Shown: positions 17,685 through 26,175 of the stretch, piece by piece
Layout: every line of letters starts with the position of its first letter
Position numbering within the stretch: position 1 is the stretch's first letter
Source of the DNA: Bacteroidota bacterium
Lineage (GTDB): Bacteria > Bacteroidota > Bacteroidia > Bacteroidales > F082
NCBI GenBank assembly: GCA_016715945.1
Contig: JADJXJ010000001.1
Location: 2,294,001-2,358,000, forward strand
DNA length: 64,000 bases
Direction: 5' to 3'
The notes under the pieces: model-generated
The model's database searches: none
Seen by the model: only the letters and a program-made list of their open reading frames with translations
Told to the model about the DNA's origin: nothing
Program-made: the position numbers and the translations under genes

Positions 17685-20270
17685 ATGAAGCGAGTGTTAT
17701 GGTTGTTCCTGTTCATGCCCCTCTGGCTCAGTGCACAGCTTTTCGATAATTTCGATGATGGTGACTTCACAAACAATCCTACATGGTCAGGTACAAGCAC
17801 ACGCTATACAGTGAACTCCGCTTTTCAGCTTCAGCTCAACGCCACCGAGGCAGGTAACGCATGGCTGAGCACCCCATACAATCATCCCGGTGGCGATGTG
17901 GAGTGGCGCTTCTGGATCAGGCTCAACTTTGCACCTTCGGGCAGTAACTTCAGCGATGTATATCTGGTGAGCAATCAGCCCGATCCCACCGGGCCGCTCA
18001 ACGGATATTTTTTGAGGTTTGGCGAGGCCGGAAGCAGCGACGCCATTGAACTTTACCGCAAACAAGGCACCCAGACCACCCGCATCCTGCGCGGAGCTGA
18101 AGCCTTCATCGCCTCGGCTTTTGCCATTCACGTAAGGGTAACACGCTCAACTGCAGGCGAATGGAAACTATTTGCCGACCAAACCGGCCAGGGATTTTAT
18201 CAGCTGCAAGCCACTGGAACCGACAATACCTTTGAGCCCGGAGGATATTTTGCCATCTACAGCCAGTACACCATCAGCAATGCCACCCGAATGTATTACG
18301 ACGATATATACTTCGACCGTGAGTTTGTGGACACCACCCCACCTGAGCTGAGCTCGGCCACAGCGGTCAGTCCGTTTACCATCAGGGTGCAATTCAGCGA
18401 AGCAATAAAAACCGAAAGCCTCACCAATCCTCAAAATTACACTTTGGATCAGGGAATCGGAAACCCGGCCGAAGTGAATGTAAACAATCCTGCACAGGCC
18501 TTGCTGCAACTGGCTATGCCGCTCGACAACGGAAAAGTGTATCAACTGACTATCAGCAACATCGAGGATCTGGCAGGAAATATCATGCAAACGCTCACTG
18601 TTCCGGTAAGTTATTATGAAGCTGCCACAGGCGATGTTGTGATCAACGAAATCATGGCCGATCCCAGTCCGGTGGTTGGGCTGCCCGAAGTGGAGTTCAT
18701 CGAACTTTACAACACCACTGCCGTACCTATCAACCTCGAAGGCTGGAAGCTTTATATCGGCACATCCGAACGTGTGATTGGTCAGGTGAATCTGGCTCCG
18801 GGCGGATTTCTTCTGCTTGGGCACCAGAACTCGGCCAGCCAGCTGGGTCAGTTTGGTGCGTTTTTCGGTTTCAGCAGCTTCCAGCTGGCCAATGCCGGAG
18901 CCTCGCTCAGCCTGATCAGCAACCAGGGCAACCTGATTTCGGCCGTCAGCTATACCGATGCCTGGTATGGCGACAACAAGAAAAAAGACGGCGGATGGAC
19001 CCTGGAACAGATTGACCCCGGCAATCCCTGCGGTGGCCGCAGCAACTGGACAGCCAGCAACGACCCCAGCGGTGGCACGCCCGGCAGGCAAAACTCGGTC
19101 TATAATGTGCTGGATGCACGCCCAAAACCTGAATCCTTCCGGCTGATCGGCGACAACATCGTGCAGATCTGGTTCGACCAGGTGATGGACAACGCCAGCA
19201 CAGGCTTAGCATCCAACTACCTGCTTCAACCAGGCAATGTGATACCCAACCAGGCCGCCACCAATCCTGCCGATCCACAATTTGTAGAGCTTGTTTTTAG
19301 CAACCCATTGCAAACCAATGTTTTATACAACCTTGAGATTCTCCCCTCCGTGATGAATTGTGCAGGTAAACCGGTGTTGCCTGGTACCCGACTACGCTTT
19401 GCAAGACCCTCACCGGCCGAAGCTGGGGATGTGGTGATCAACGAGGTGCTCTTCAATCCGCTTGCCGATGGGGTGGACTTTGTGGAGCTATTCAACAAAA
19501 GCGAAAAAATTGTCAATCTCGAGGAGTTGAGGCTAGGGGCTGTGCAGCAAACCATACCCAACCCGCCCGATACCACCCTTCGCGAGATAAGCGCAACCAC
19601 CCGCATCCTGCTGCCAGGAGAGCTGGCATTGCTTTCAACTTCTACCCGTGCCGTCACAAGCCAGTATCCGGTGCAAGATACCGGACAGTTTGTCGAGATG
19701 GCTCAGTTTCCAACCTATCCCAACGAGTCGGGCACAGTGCTGCTGGCGACACGCACAGGCAAAGTGATCGACGTTTTTTCGTATCACGAAAAAATGCACC
19801 ACCCCTTGCTGAAAATTGTCAAAGGAGTCTCGCTCGAGCGCATATCGCCCTTCCGCCCCAGCTCCGATCCAAACAACTGGCACTCCGCTTCGCAAGCGGC
19901 AGGTTTTGCCACACCCGGCTATACCAACTCAATGTATGTATCCGATTTGCCACAGGATCTTGATCTTGTTGTTGACCCCGAGATTTTTTCGCCCGATGGG
20001 GATGGGTATGCTGACCTGACCACCATCAGATGGAACTTTCCAAACGAGGGTAATGTGCTCAATATCAAAATCCTGAATGCCGAAGGTTTGCAGGTAAGGC
20101 ATCTGGTAAAAAGTATGCTTACCGGACAAACTGGCGCTGTAAGCTGGAACGGGCTGGACGAACAAGGCCGGCGTTTGCCCCAGGGTATCTATATTGTGCT
20201 AACTGAAGCCTTTGCCATGGACGGAAGCCGTAAGCTCATTAAACGACCTGTAGTGCTGCACATTAAATAA
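17685..20270 (+). CDS. Secreted multidomain protein with two lamin-tail domains
   Basis: 861 residues. Signal peptide about 1-18 (LWLFLFMPLWLSAQ). A jelly-roll-like region starting LFDNFDDGDF covers about 20-210. Two Ig-like segments start TTPPELSSATAV (about 215-305) and ARPKPESFRL (about 465-575). Two lamin-tail domains begin GDVVINEIMADPSP (about 315) and GDVVINEVLFNP (about 580). The C-terminal region (about 770-861) has FSPDGDGYADLTTIRW and a FlgD/CHU_C-like fold, and no typical T9SS type-A tail. Such proteins are extracellular and often found with surface enzymes; no catalytic motif was seen. Its exact role is unknown. Confidence 0.82.
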   Translation: MKRVLWLFLFMPLWLSAQLFDNFDDGDFTNNPTWSGTSTRYTVNSAFQLQLNATEAGNAWLSTPYNHPGGDVEWRFWIRLNFAPSGSNFSDVYLVSNQPDPTGPLNGYFLRFGEAGSSDAIELYRKQGTQTTRILRGAEAFIASAFAIHVRVTRSTAGEWKLFADQTGQGFYQLQATGTDNTFEPGGYFAIYSQYTISNATRMYYDDIYFDREFVDTTPPELSSATAVSPFTIRVQFSEAIKTESLTNPQNYTLDQGIGNPAEVNVNNPAQALLQLAMPLDNGKVYQLTISNIEDLAGNIMQTLTVPVSYYEAATGDVVINEIMADPSPVVGLPEVEFIELYNTTAVPINLEGWKLYIGTSERVIGQVNLAPGGFLLLGHQNSASQLGQFGAFFGFSSFQLANAGASLSLISNQGNLISAVSYTDAWYGDNKKKDGGWTLEQIDPGNPCGGRSNWTASNDPSGGTPGRQNSVYNVLDARPKPESFRLIGDNIVQIWFDQVMDNASTGLASNYLLQPGNVIPNQAATNPADPQFVELVFSNPLQTNVLYNLEILPSVMNCAGKPVLPGTRLRFARPSPAEAGDVVINEVLFNPLADGVDFVELFNKSEKIVNLEELRLGAVQQTIPNPPDTTLREISATTRILLPGELALLSTSTRAVTSQYPVQDTGQFVEMAQFPTYPNESGTVLLATRTGKVIDVFSYHEKMHHPLLKIVKGVSLERISPFRPSSDPNNWHSASQAAGFATPGYTNSMYVSDLPQDLDLVVDPEIFSPDGDGYADLTTIRWNFPNEGNVLNIKILNAEGLQVRHLVKSMLTGQTGAVSWNGLDEQGRRLPQGIYIVLTEAFAMDGSRKLIKRPVVLHIK

Positions 20271-20557
20271 TTGCCTCTACTTCTGGCAGAATCTTCAGGG
20301 CATGAAGAAAGACCCTTACCGCTCAGCAAACTCAAAAAACACCAGCACACCCCGAAATTAATTACAAACCTGATAGACCTATCTGGCTGAAAAACTGCAT
20401 TCCTATCAGATAATACCGGATATTTCCATCTTACTTCGGAGGACTAGAACCATGAATTTAGGTAATGCTATGCAGAAATTTTGGGCTCCATGCCACGAAA
20501 TGCGATCAATCTGCATCTGATTATGAAAACTTTAACACCAAAGTATCCAAAAGTTTA
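20271..20557. other. Intergenic region after the lamin-tail gene
   Basis: This stretch, more AT-rich than its neighbours, has no start-stop frame with protein-like content on either strand and no convincing terminator hairpin. Only the promoter at its right end (entered separately) was recognised. Confidence 0.6.
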
Positions 20558-20589
20558 TTGTAGTTCACCCATTGTTTAACTTACATTTG
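20558..20589 (+). promoter_or_regulatory. Promoter of the small lipoprotein gene
   Basis: TTG at the left end, then 21 nt, then TACATTTG, an exact TAnnTTTG match. The leader to the start codon is about 45 nt and AT-rich, typical of Bacteroidota translation initiation without a Shine-Dalgarno sequence. Confidence 0.65.
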
Positions 20590-20638
20590 TGGCCTGAAGT
20601 TCAATTTAGTAATCAACCAATTAAATCCTTATCAAATC

Positions 20639-21178
20639 ATGAAAAAGTATCTTTTAATCTTTCTGGCGCTTACGTCCGTAGGTTTTTTCAGCTCGTGCGA
20701 AAAGCTGAAGAGTCTGGCCGATGTTGAATTTGACGCCGATTATGAAACCGAGCTGAATGTGGACATCCAACCTACTTTTAAGTCAGGTGTAGGGACATTC
20801 AACCAGACAATCACGATCGACCCGCTGACCAATGCTGACTTTCAGAAGTATAAAGACAAGATTAAGAACATCAGCATCAGTTCGGCGGAGATTACCATTA
20901 CCCAGCTCGACCCTTCACCTATCGTTATTTCCGGCACACTCACGGCAAGCGCACCTAACCTTCCGTCTGCTTCGTGGAGCCTGAACAACGAAACCCTGAC
21001 TGTGAACAAGGTGATCACCCTCGACAACAACAACCAACAGTTCGATAAATTGAAGGACATCTTCAATACCAAGAATCCTTTTGATGTGAACGTTCAGGGT
21101 CAGGCAAGCGTGCCGCAAGGTACTTTCAAATGCAAGGTGAAGTTCAAAACCAAGGTCAAAGCCAATCCCCTGAACTAA
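20639..21178 (+). CDS. Putative lipoprotein of unknown function
   Basis: 179 residues. A lipoprotein signal peptide MKKYLLIFLALTSVGFFSSC gives a predicted lipidated Cys20. The mature part is rich in Thr, Asp and Ile with alternating hydrophobic residues (TITIDPLTNADFQKYKDKI, ITITQLDPSPIVISGTLTA), suggesting a beta-sandwich domain. No family was recognised. It is a stand-alone unit with its own promoter and a strong terminator. Confidence 0.75.
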   Translation: MKKYLLIFLALTSVGFFSSCEKLKSLADVEFDADYETELNVDIQPTFKSGVGTFNQTITIDPLTNADFQKYKDKIKNISISSAEITITQLDPSPIVISGTLTASAPNLPSASWSLNNETLTVNKVITLDNNNQQFDKLKDIFNTKNPFDVNVQGQASVPQGTFKCKVKFKTKVKANPLN

Positions 21179-21198
21179 AATACCCCTTGATAAAAAGC

Positions 21199-21236
21199 AA
21201 AGAGAGGCTGCCTCACTTTTGAGGCAGCCTCTCTTT
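21199..21236. terminator. Strong bidirectional terminator between lipoprotein and ssb genes
   Basis: A perfect 16-bp stem, AAAGAGAGGCTGCCTC and its complement, with a 6-nt loop and A/T-rich flanks on both sides. It ends the rightward lipoprotein gene and the leftward ssb pair. A shorter relative of the same stem (AGAGGCTGTC) occurs near the ferritin gene. Confidence 0.92.
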
Positions 21237-21251
21237 GTTTAATGAGCTTTA

Positions 21252-21578
21252 TCAGGCTGGCATGTACTCGTTTGCGACAATTTCGGTGAGGCTGCGCATC
21301 TTGCCTTCGTTGTCTTTCCAGCGGTTGTTCACCAGTTTGCCCGAGATGGCTACCAGCTGTCCTTTTTTCAGTTGCTTACCCATGCGTTCGGCCAGTTTGC
21401 CCCAGGCTACAATCCGATGCCAGTGGGTGGTTTCGACGCGTTCGCCGCGCTCGTTGTAATAGTACTCGCTGGTGGCCAGGCTAAAGCGCAACATGCTGCG
21501 GTTGTTGCCCAAAGTTTTCAGGACGGGTTCGTTGCCGGTGCGGCCGATCAGTTGAACTGAATTGGTTAAAGTTGCCAT
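21252..21578 (-). CDS. ssb: Short single-stranded DNA-binding protein (copy 1)
   Basis: 108 residues from MATLTNSVQLIGRTGNEPV. The OB-fold signatures VQLIGRTGNEP, THWHRIVAWGKLAERM and KGQLVAISGKL are present. It has no Gln/Gly-rich linker and no acidic DDxxPF-type tail (it ends NEYMPA), so it may not recruit partner proteins as the main SSB does. It lies 47 nt downstream of a paralog, and the two share an almost identical 5' leader. It is probably an accessory SSB with the replicative SSB encoded elsewhere (inference). Confidence 0.9.
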   Translation of the reverse strand: MATLTNSVQLIGRTGNEPVLKTLGNNRSMLRFSLATSEYYYNERGERVETTHWHRIVAWGKLAERMGKQLKKGQLVAISGKLVNNRWKDNEGKMRSLTEIVANEYMPA

Positions 21579-21605
21579 GGTTTTCAAGTTTTGTGGGTTT
21601 GACAT
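21579..21605 (-). repeat. Leader repeat, copy upstream of ssb copy 1
   Basis: On the minus strand ATGTCAAACCC, two variable bases, then AAAACTTGAAAACC immediately before the ATG. It is matched almost base for base upstream of the second ssb gene, so it was duplicated with the gene or is under selection as a regulatory or translation element. Confidence 0.8.
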
Positions 21606-21625
21606 CAGTTAATTTGCATTCTGTT

Positions 21626-21982
21626 TTACACATTCCGGTCTTTTTTCTCGCCATTGCCAATGAGCATGAAATCGTTCACAGTGACCTCGGTGGTGTAGTG
21701 CTTTTGCCCATCTTTGTCCTGCCATTGGTTGTTGGTAAGCTTACCTGTGAGCGCCACGTGTGTACCTTTTTTCACCTGTTTTTCAATGCGCTCGGCCATC
21801 TTGCCCCAGGCTACAATGCGGTGCCATGTGGTATCTTCCACGCGCTCCCCTTTTTCGTTGGTGTAAAACTCATTGGTGGCCACGTTCAGGCGGACTACCT
21901 TGCCGCTGTTGCCAAAGGTGCGCACTTCCGGATCGTTTCCTGCGTGTCCGATCAGCTGAACAAAATTTCTCATCGTTGTCAT
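21626..21982 (-). CDS. ssb: Short single-stranded DNA-binding protein (copy 2)
   Basis: 118 residues from MTTMRNFVQLIGHAGNDPEV; the ATG three codons upstream is less likely because the MTTM start aligns with the paralog and with the shared leader. OB-fold blocks are VQLIGHAGNDPEV, TTWHRIVAWGKMAERI and KGTHVALTGKL. The C-terminus (GNGEKKDRNV) is basic, without an acidic tip. It is the promoter-proximal gene of the pair. The two proteins share the same order of motifs throughout and clearly arose by tandem duplication. Confidence 0.9.
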   Translation of the reverse strand: MTTMRNFVQLIGHAGNDPEVRTFGNSGKVVRLNVATNEFYTNEKGERVEDTTWHRIVAWGKMAERIEKQVKKGTHVALTGKLTNNQWQDKDGQKHYTTEVTVNDFMLIGNGEKKDRNV

Positions 21983-22010
21983 GGTTTTCAAGTTTTAGGG
22001 TTTGACATTT
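21983..22010 (-). repeat. Leader repeat, copy upstream of ssb copy 2
   Basis: The second copy of the ssb leader: the 16 bases next to the start codon and an 11-base outer block (ATGTCAAACCC on the minus strand) are identical to those before ssb copy 1. The two copies differ only at the junction between these blocks. Confidence 0.8.
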
Positions 22011-22032
22011 TGTTGATGAACGATTGATGCAG

Positions 22033-22040
22033 CAAAGGTA
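22033..22040 (-). promoter_or_regulatory. -7 box of the ssb pair
   Basis: On the minus strand TACCTTTG followed by C, an exact TAnnTTTG match about 50 nt upstream of the first ssb start codon. Confidence 0.55.
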
Positions 22041-22092
22041 TATCCACCCATCAGCCTGAGTCGTATGTTATCCGGATAGATACGTATGTAAG

Positions 22093-22114
22093 CGTTTATA
22101 AACGTTTAAAAACG
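22093..22114. promoter_or_regulatory. Overlapping palindromes in the ssb-lipA spacer (possible operator)
   Basis: CGTTTATAAACG is a perfect 12-bp palindrome, and it shares its last CG with a second unit, CGTTTAAAAACG, which has one mismatch. They form three regularly spaced CG half-sites in an AT-rich 322-bp spacer between divergent genes, about 55 bp upstream of the ssb -7 box. The arrangement looks like a regulator-binding site; the regulator is unknown. Confidence 0.35.
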
Positions 22115-22267
22115 GATATATTATTGAATTACAATTATTTGATTATCATATCGTCGTATCTGTGTAATGCGTTGTCAAACGCAATCCTGCTTCCAGAGTC
22201 AGCCTCAATGAGCAAGCCTGTGTTTTTCTGCGACAGCGCTGCCAATGATGTGTAGTGAGGTATTATT

Positions 22268-22275
22268 TACCTTTG
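22268..22275 (+). promoter_or_regulatory. -7 box of lipA-lipB
   Basis: TACCTTTG followed by C, an exact TAnnTTTG match 29 nt before the lipA ATG. No clear -33 TTG at the right distance. Confidence 0.5.
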
Positions 22276-22304
22276 CAGTTCGAACTTCATAAACTACGAT
22301 TACT

Positions 22305-23168
22305 ATGGACGACATCCGACAGACTACGCTGCTGCGCAAGCCTGAATGGCTCAAGACCAAAGTGCCTGCAGGAAAAGAATATATTCAGGTGCGCGAAATA
22401 GTAGAAAACCACAAGCTGCACACCATATGTACCAGCGGCCATTGCCCCAACATGCATGAATGCTGGGGGCGTGGCACAGCCACTTTGATGATCCTCGGGA
22501 ACATCTGCACCCGTTCGTGCGGCTTCTGCAACGTAAAAACCGGCAGGCCTTTACCGGCCGACTGGGAGGAGCCGGAGCGTGTGGCCCGTTCGGTGAAACT
22601 GATGAATCTGAAGCATGTGGTGATCACCTCGGTGGACCGCGACGACCTGAAAGACCGCGGAGCCGAAATCTGGGCCATGACCATCCGGGCCATCAAGCGC
22701 GAAAACCCCGGCACCACCATGGAAACCCTCATTCCGGATTTCGACGGACGCGAAGACCTCCTGCAACTGGTGTTCGATGCCGGGCCGGAAGTGATTTCGC
22801 ACAATCTGGAGACCGTGCGTCGCATCACCCCCTGGGTGCGAAGCCGGGCCAAATACAACACCAGCCTCAAGGTGCTCGAGCTGGTGGTGAAAGCCGGTAT
22901 CCGGGCCAAATCGGGCATCATGCTCGGACTGGGCGAAACGCGCGAGGAAGTGCTCGAAACCATGGACGACCTGCGAGGTGTTGGTGTACATGTGATGACC
23001 ATCGGACAATATCTCCAGCCCACACGCAACCACCTGCCTGTGAAAGAGTTTGTAAAACCTGAGGTATTTGCCGAATATAAGCGTGAAGGCCTGGCACGCG
23101 GTTTCCGCCATGTGGAAAGCGGACCGATGGTGCGCAGCTCCTATCATGCCGAAAAGCATATCCTTTAA
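22305..23168 (+). CDS. lipA: Lipoyl synthase (radical SAM)
   Basis: 287 residues with both iron-sulfur cluster motifs: the auxiliary cluster cysteines C42, C47 and C53 (CTSGHCPNMHEC) and the radical-SAM cysteines C68, C72 and C75 (CTRSCGFC). It inserts two sulfur atoms into octanoyl chains on lipoyl-dependent enzymes. It is followed by lipB with a one-base stop/start overlap (TAATG), so octanoyl transfer and sulfur insertion are encoded in one operon. Confidence 0.97.
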   Translation: MDDIRQTTLLRKPEWLKTKVPAGKEYIQVREIVENHKLHTICTSGHCPNMHECWGRGTATLMILGNICTRSCGFCNVKTGRPLPADWEEPERVARSVKLMNLKHVVITSVDRDDLKDRGAEIWAMTIRAIKRENPGTTMETLIPDFDGREDLLQLVFDAGPEVISHNLETVRRITPWVRSRAKYNTSLKVLELVVKAGIRAKSGIMLGLGETREEVLETMDDLRGVGVHVMTIGQYLQPTRNHLPVKEFVKPEVFAEYKREGLARGFRHVESGPMVRSSYHAEKHIL

Positions 23169-23887
23169 TGACAAACATGTCACCAATCGCATTCGAAGAT
23201 CTGGGAACCGCCGACTACAAGCAGGTTTGGGATTATCAGGAAAAAATATTCTCGAACTTGTTCGAAAACGCAGATCAGGACAGCCGGTCGGCCGGAACCT
23301 TGCTTTTTGTGGAACACCCCCATGTGTACACCCTGGGCAAAAGCGGCAATGCAGCCAACCTGCTTGTGAACGAAGACTTTCTGCGATCGAAGGGTGCCGC
23401 ATTTTACCGCACCAACCGCGGGGGCGACATCACCTACCACGGTCCGGGACAACTGGTCGGCTATCCGATTCTAAACCTCAGTGTATTTGGCATTGGGGTG
23501 CGCGAGTATGTGCACCGGCTCGAAGAAACCATCATCCGCACACTAGAAGTCTATGGGATCGAGGCTTCCAGGCTGGAAGGCGCCTCAGGGGTGTGGCTTG
23601 ATCCGCACACTCCCGGTAAAGCTCGAAAAATTTGCGCCATCGGGGTGAGGGCCAGCAAAAATATCACCATGCATGGCTTTGCATTTAACGTGAACACCGA
23701 CCTGCGATTTTTCGATTATATCAACCCTTGTGGTTTTACCGACAAAGGTGTGACCTCAATGCAGAAAGAGCTTGGATTTTCACCTGATTTTGAGGAAGTT
23801 AAACAAAAGGTGCTAAGCTCGTTTTTTCAAATTTTTCAGGCAACCGTTCAGCCGGCAACGCACCCAACGATCAGGCAGTTGCTTTAG
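23168..23887 (+). CDS. lipB: Octanoyl-[acyl-carrier-protein]:protein octanoyltransferase
   Basis: 239 residues. LipB signatures: RGGDITYHGPGQLVGYP (about 84-100), ARKICAIGVR with the catalytic Lys (K154), and INPCGF with the acyl-thioester Cys (C188). It moves octanoate from ACP to lipoyl domains, the step before LipA. The start is either the ATG overlapping the lipA stop or Met4. The last 17 nt overlap the 3' end of the convergent membrane-protein gene. Confidence 0.96.
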   Translation: MTNMSPIAFEDLGTADYKQVWDYQEKIFSNLFENADQDSRSAGTLLFVEHPHVYTLGKSGNAANLLVNEDFLRSKGAAFYRTNRGGDITYHGPGQLVGYPILNLSVFGIGVREYVHRLEETIIRTLEVYGIEASRLEGASGVWLDPHTPGKARKICAIGVRASKNITMHGFAFNVNTDLRFFDYINPCGFTDKGVTSMQKELGFSPDFEEVKQKVLSSFFQIFQATVQPATHPTIRQLL

Positions 23888-24272
23888 GTTTGAACAAGGC
23901 AAGCCCCAGCAAAGTGGCTCCCATGAGTAAAAACGGCAGGTGCAAGGGCGGATAAAATATCTGCAACAGCATCATCTGCATGGTAATCCAGCCCCCAGGA
24001 AGAATTCCCTGTGCAGCAACAAGTCCGCGGGCTATCGGGTGTCGGAACAAAACAGCAGCAAGGGTCAGCAAGCCGAACAATCCGTTGACAGCAAACAATA
24101 CCACACCAGGCCAGAAATAGTCGGTGAACGGACTTTTTTCGAGGTAACTGAGCGGCATTTGCAACCTCTGGCCTGTTGGGTCGGCAATCAGGCTGAGGCC
24201 ACCATAAAATGCACCGGTGGAATTAATTACAAGTATGGCGATAATCAGGGTTTTGAATAATTTATTGGCCAT
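23871..24272 (-). CDS. Four-helix membrane protein of unknown function
   Basis: 133 residues, four hydrophobic segments (about 5-30, 52-75, 82-103 and 108-127) and a short basic C-terminus. No conserved motif was recognised; the layout resembles small DoxX-like or DUF-type inner-membrane proteins. It is convergent with lipB, sharing 17 nt at the 3' ends, and stands 80 nt past the exonuclease gene stop on the same strand. Confidence 0.7.
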   Translation of the reverse strand: MANKLFKTLIIAILVINSTGAFYGGLSLIADPTGQRLQMPLSYLEKSPFTDYFWPGVVLFAVNGLFGLLTLAAVLFRHPIARGLVAAQGILPGGWITMQMMLLQIFYPPLHLPFLLMGATLLGLALFKPKATA

Positions 24273-24352
24273 GATGTAATTGTTCTGGTGACTGATTTCA
24301 GAACGCTATTAATGACACGCGAAAACACGGGAAGTTGCTGTGGGGGAAAATA

Positions 24353-24943
24353 TCAAAACCTGAATCCACCTGCCAGCTCGAAGTACTTTTTGAAACACTG
24401 GTAGGTAATTCTGGCATCCTCGAGGGCATTGTGTGTGCTCTCGGAGCGCTGCAGCCCGAACATACCGGCCACGGCATCGAGGCTATAAGATTTTGGGCGA
24501 CTGCGGCCGTTGCGGTCGTAAATGTGATAGAACAAAATGGTCAGGCTGACCAGGTCGAGGATACGCCGGGCAAAAGGCCACTCCAGATTGAGTTCGTCGT
24601 ATTTGTATTCCAGAAAGTTCACATCGTTCATCACACTTTGTCCGCAAAGCACCACATCGGTGAGCGATTCGCCCTGCCGGCGCCTGAGTGTTTTTCGCAG
24701 CCACAGTTCCATGGCTTCCAGCGCTTCGTAGCTCGAGGGGGCATCCTGGAGGTCGTCGAGTGCAATGCCGTGCACTGCTTCGGCATAGCTGTTGAATGTT
24801 TCTTCATTATCAGGATAAACCAGGGTTTCGAATTCGCCTAAGGGCTGCCAGTTTTCGCCGGCCAGCACCGCTCCAATTTGAATGATATCGTGGTATCCGG
24901 CTTTGTGACCCGACATTTCCAGATCGATGACAAGGTAGTACAT
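24353..24943 (-). CDS. DEDDh 3'-5' exonuclease (DnaQ/RNase T-like)
   Basis: 196 residues. All DEDDh residues can be placed: D7 and E9 in VIDLEMSG, D107 in NDVNFLEY, and H171 with D176 in THNALEDA. IIQIGAVL follows exo I. The fold is that of DNA polymerase III epsilon, RNase T and oligoribonuclease. The length and the DLEMSG opening resemble stand-alone exonucleases; whether it acts on DNA or RNA cannot be told. It has its own -7 box. Confidence 0.88.
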   Translation of the reverse strand: MYYLVIDLEMSGHKAGYHDIIQIGAVLAGENWQPLGEFETLVYPDNEETFNSYAEAVHGIALDDLQDAPSSYEALEAMELWLRKTLRRRQGESLTDVVLCGQSVMNDVNFLEYKYDELNLEWPFARRILDLVSLTILFYHIYDRNGRSRPKSYSLDAVAGMFGLQRSESTHNALEDARITYQCFKKYFELAGGFRF

Positions 24944-24963
24944 AAGTTATTTGTTTTGTCTTG

Positions 24964-24971
24964 CAAAATTA
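24964..24971 (-). promoter_or_regulatory. -7 box of the exonuclease gene
   Basis: On the minus strand TAATTTTG followed by C, an exact TAnnTTTG match 20 nt upstream of the start codon. Confidence 0.55.
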
Positions 24972-25104
24972 TTCCACTATTCCATTAACTTGCCAGAGTG
25001 GTAACTTCGCTGCCCAAGGTTTGCTTCCCAAAACTGTTGGTTTACTTTTGGCAAGGAACATTTTGTTTTTATTGATTGTTGAATACCTGCAACATAGATA
25101 AGAG

Positions 25105-26175
25105 ATGAATCAAAAAACGCTCATAAGGGTATTGGCCCTGCTCGTCATGGCCGGGCTGCTGGTCTGGTTTGTGCTGCCCCGCAAAAAGCAAGCCGGAAAG
25201 GCAGATATAGCTCAGCAGCAACGCGGTACAGCGCTACCCGTAACTGCGTACATTGCCAGGGTAATGCCAGTGAACGATGTAGTTGTTGCCACCGGTACGG
25301 TGATGCCCGACGAGATGGTTGAATTGGCATCGGAGGTGCCGGGGCGCATTGTTGGTATTCATTTCACTGAAGGACAACCTGTTAAAAAAGGGCAGTTGCT
25401 GGTGAGCCTGAACAATGCCGATCTGCTCGCACAACAGGAACGCAACATGCACCAGCTCAGGCTGGCCGAAGAACGCGAACGCCGGCAAAAGGTGTTGCTC
25501 GAAAGCGAGGGCATCAGCCAGCAAGCCTACGAACAGACCCTGACCGAGCTCAACAGCCTGAAAGCTGAGGCCTCCCTCTTGCAGGCCCAACTGGACAAAA
25601 CCCTGATCAAGGCACCCTTCGACGGCCTTGCCGGCTTGCGGTTGCTGAGCGAAGGCGCCTATGTTTCGCCCGGCACCAGGCTGGTCAAAATTGTGCGTAC
25701 CAGGCCGGTCAAAATCGACTTTAGCGTGCCTGAACGCTATGCCCAGTACGTGCGCACCGGCACACCGGTGCAATTCACGGTTGAGGGCAATGAAAAAGTT
25801 TTCAGTGCCAGTGTATATGCCACCGAATCCATGGTGGATCAGCGAAACCGTTCGCTCATGGCCAGGGCAAGGTTTGCGAATCCCAATGGCGAAGTGCTTC
25901 CAGGAATGTTTGCCCGGGTTGAGCTTTCGGCCAATGGTCTGGTGGAAGCCCTTCAGATTCCGGCAAGGGCCATCATCCCCGAAATGGGCACAAGCAAGGT
26001 GTTTGTGTATCGCAATGGCAAGGCATACCCGGAAGTTATCGTACCCGGCCTGCGCACAGCCTCCAAGGTGCAGGTGCTCAGCGGCCTGAACGAAAACGAC
26101 ACGGTCATCACCTCAGGCCTGCTTCAACTCAGGCCAGGTATGGATGTTCAACTCAAATCGGTGGAGCAGCCATGA
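25105..26175 (+). CDS. RND efflux periplasmic adaptor (AcrA/MexE family)
   Basis: 356 residues. An N-terminal membrane anchor (about 5-24) replaces a lipoprotein signal. The barrel-sandwich and lipoyl-like halves flank an alpha-helical hairpin (about 105-160, rich in Glu, Gln and Arg). Family blocks: ELASEVPGRIVGIHFTEG, KGQLLVSLNNADL, IKAPFDGLAGLRLLSEGAYV and VLPGMFARVELS. It bridges the inner-membrane pump and the outer-membrane channel. First gene of a three-gene operon; it overlaps the pump gene by 4 nt (ATGA). Confidence 0.93.
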   Translation: MNQKTLIRVLALLVMAGLLVWFVLPRKKQAGKADIAQQQRGTALPVTAYIARVMPVNDVVVATGTVMPDEMVELASEVPGRIVGIHFTEGQPVKKGQLLVSLNNADLLAQQERNMHQLRLAEERERRQKVLLESEGISQQAYEQTLTELNSLKAEASLLQAQLDKTLIKAPFDGLAGLRLLSEGAYVSPGTRLVKIVRTRPVKIDFSVPERYAQYVRTGTPVQFTVEGNEKVFSASVYATESMVDQRNRSLMARARFANPNGEVLPGMFARVELSANGLVEALQIPARAIIPEMGTSKVFVYRNGKAYPEVIVPGLRTASKVQVLSGLNENDTVITSGLLQLRPGMDVQLKSVEQP

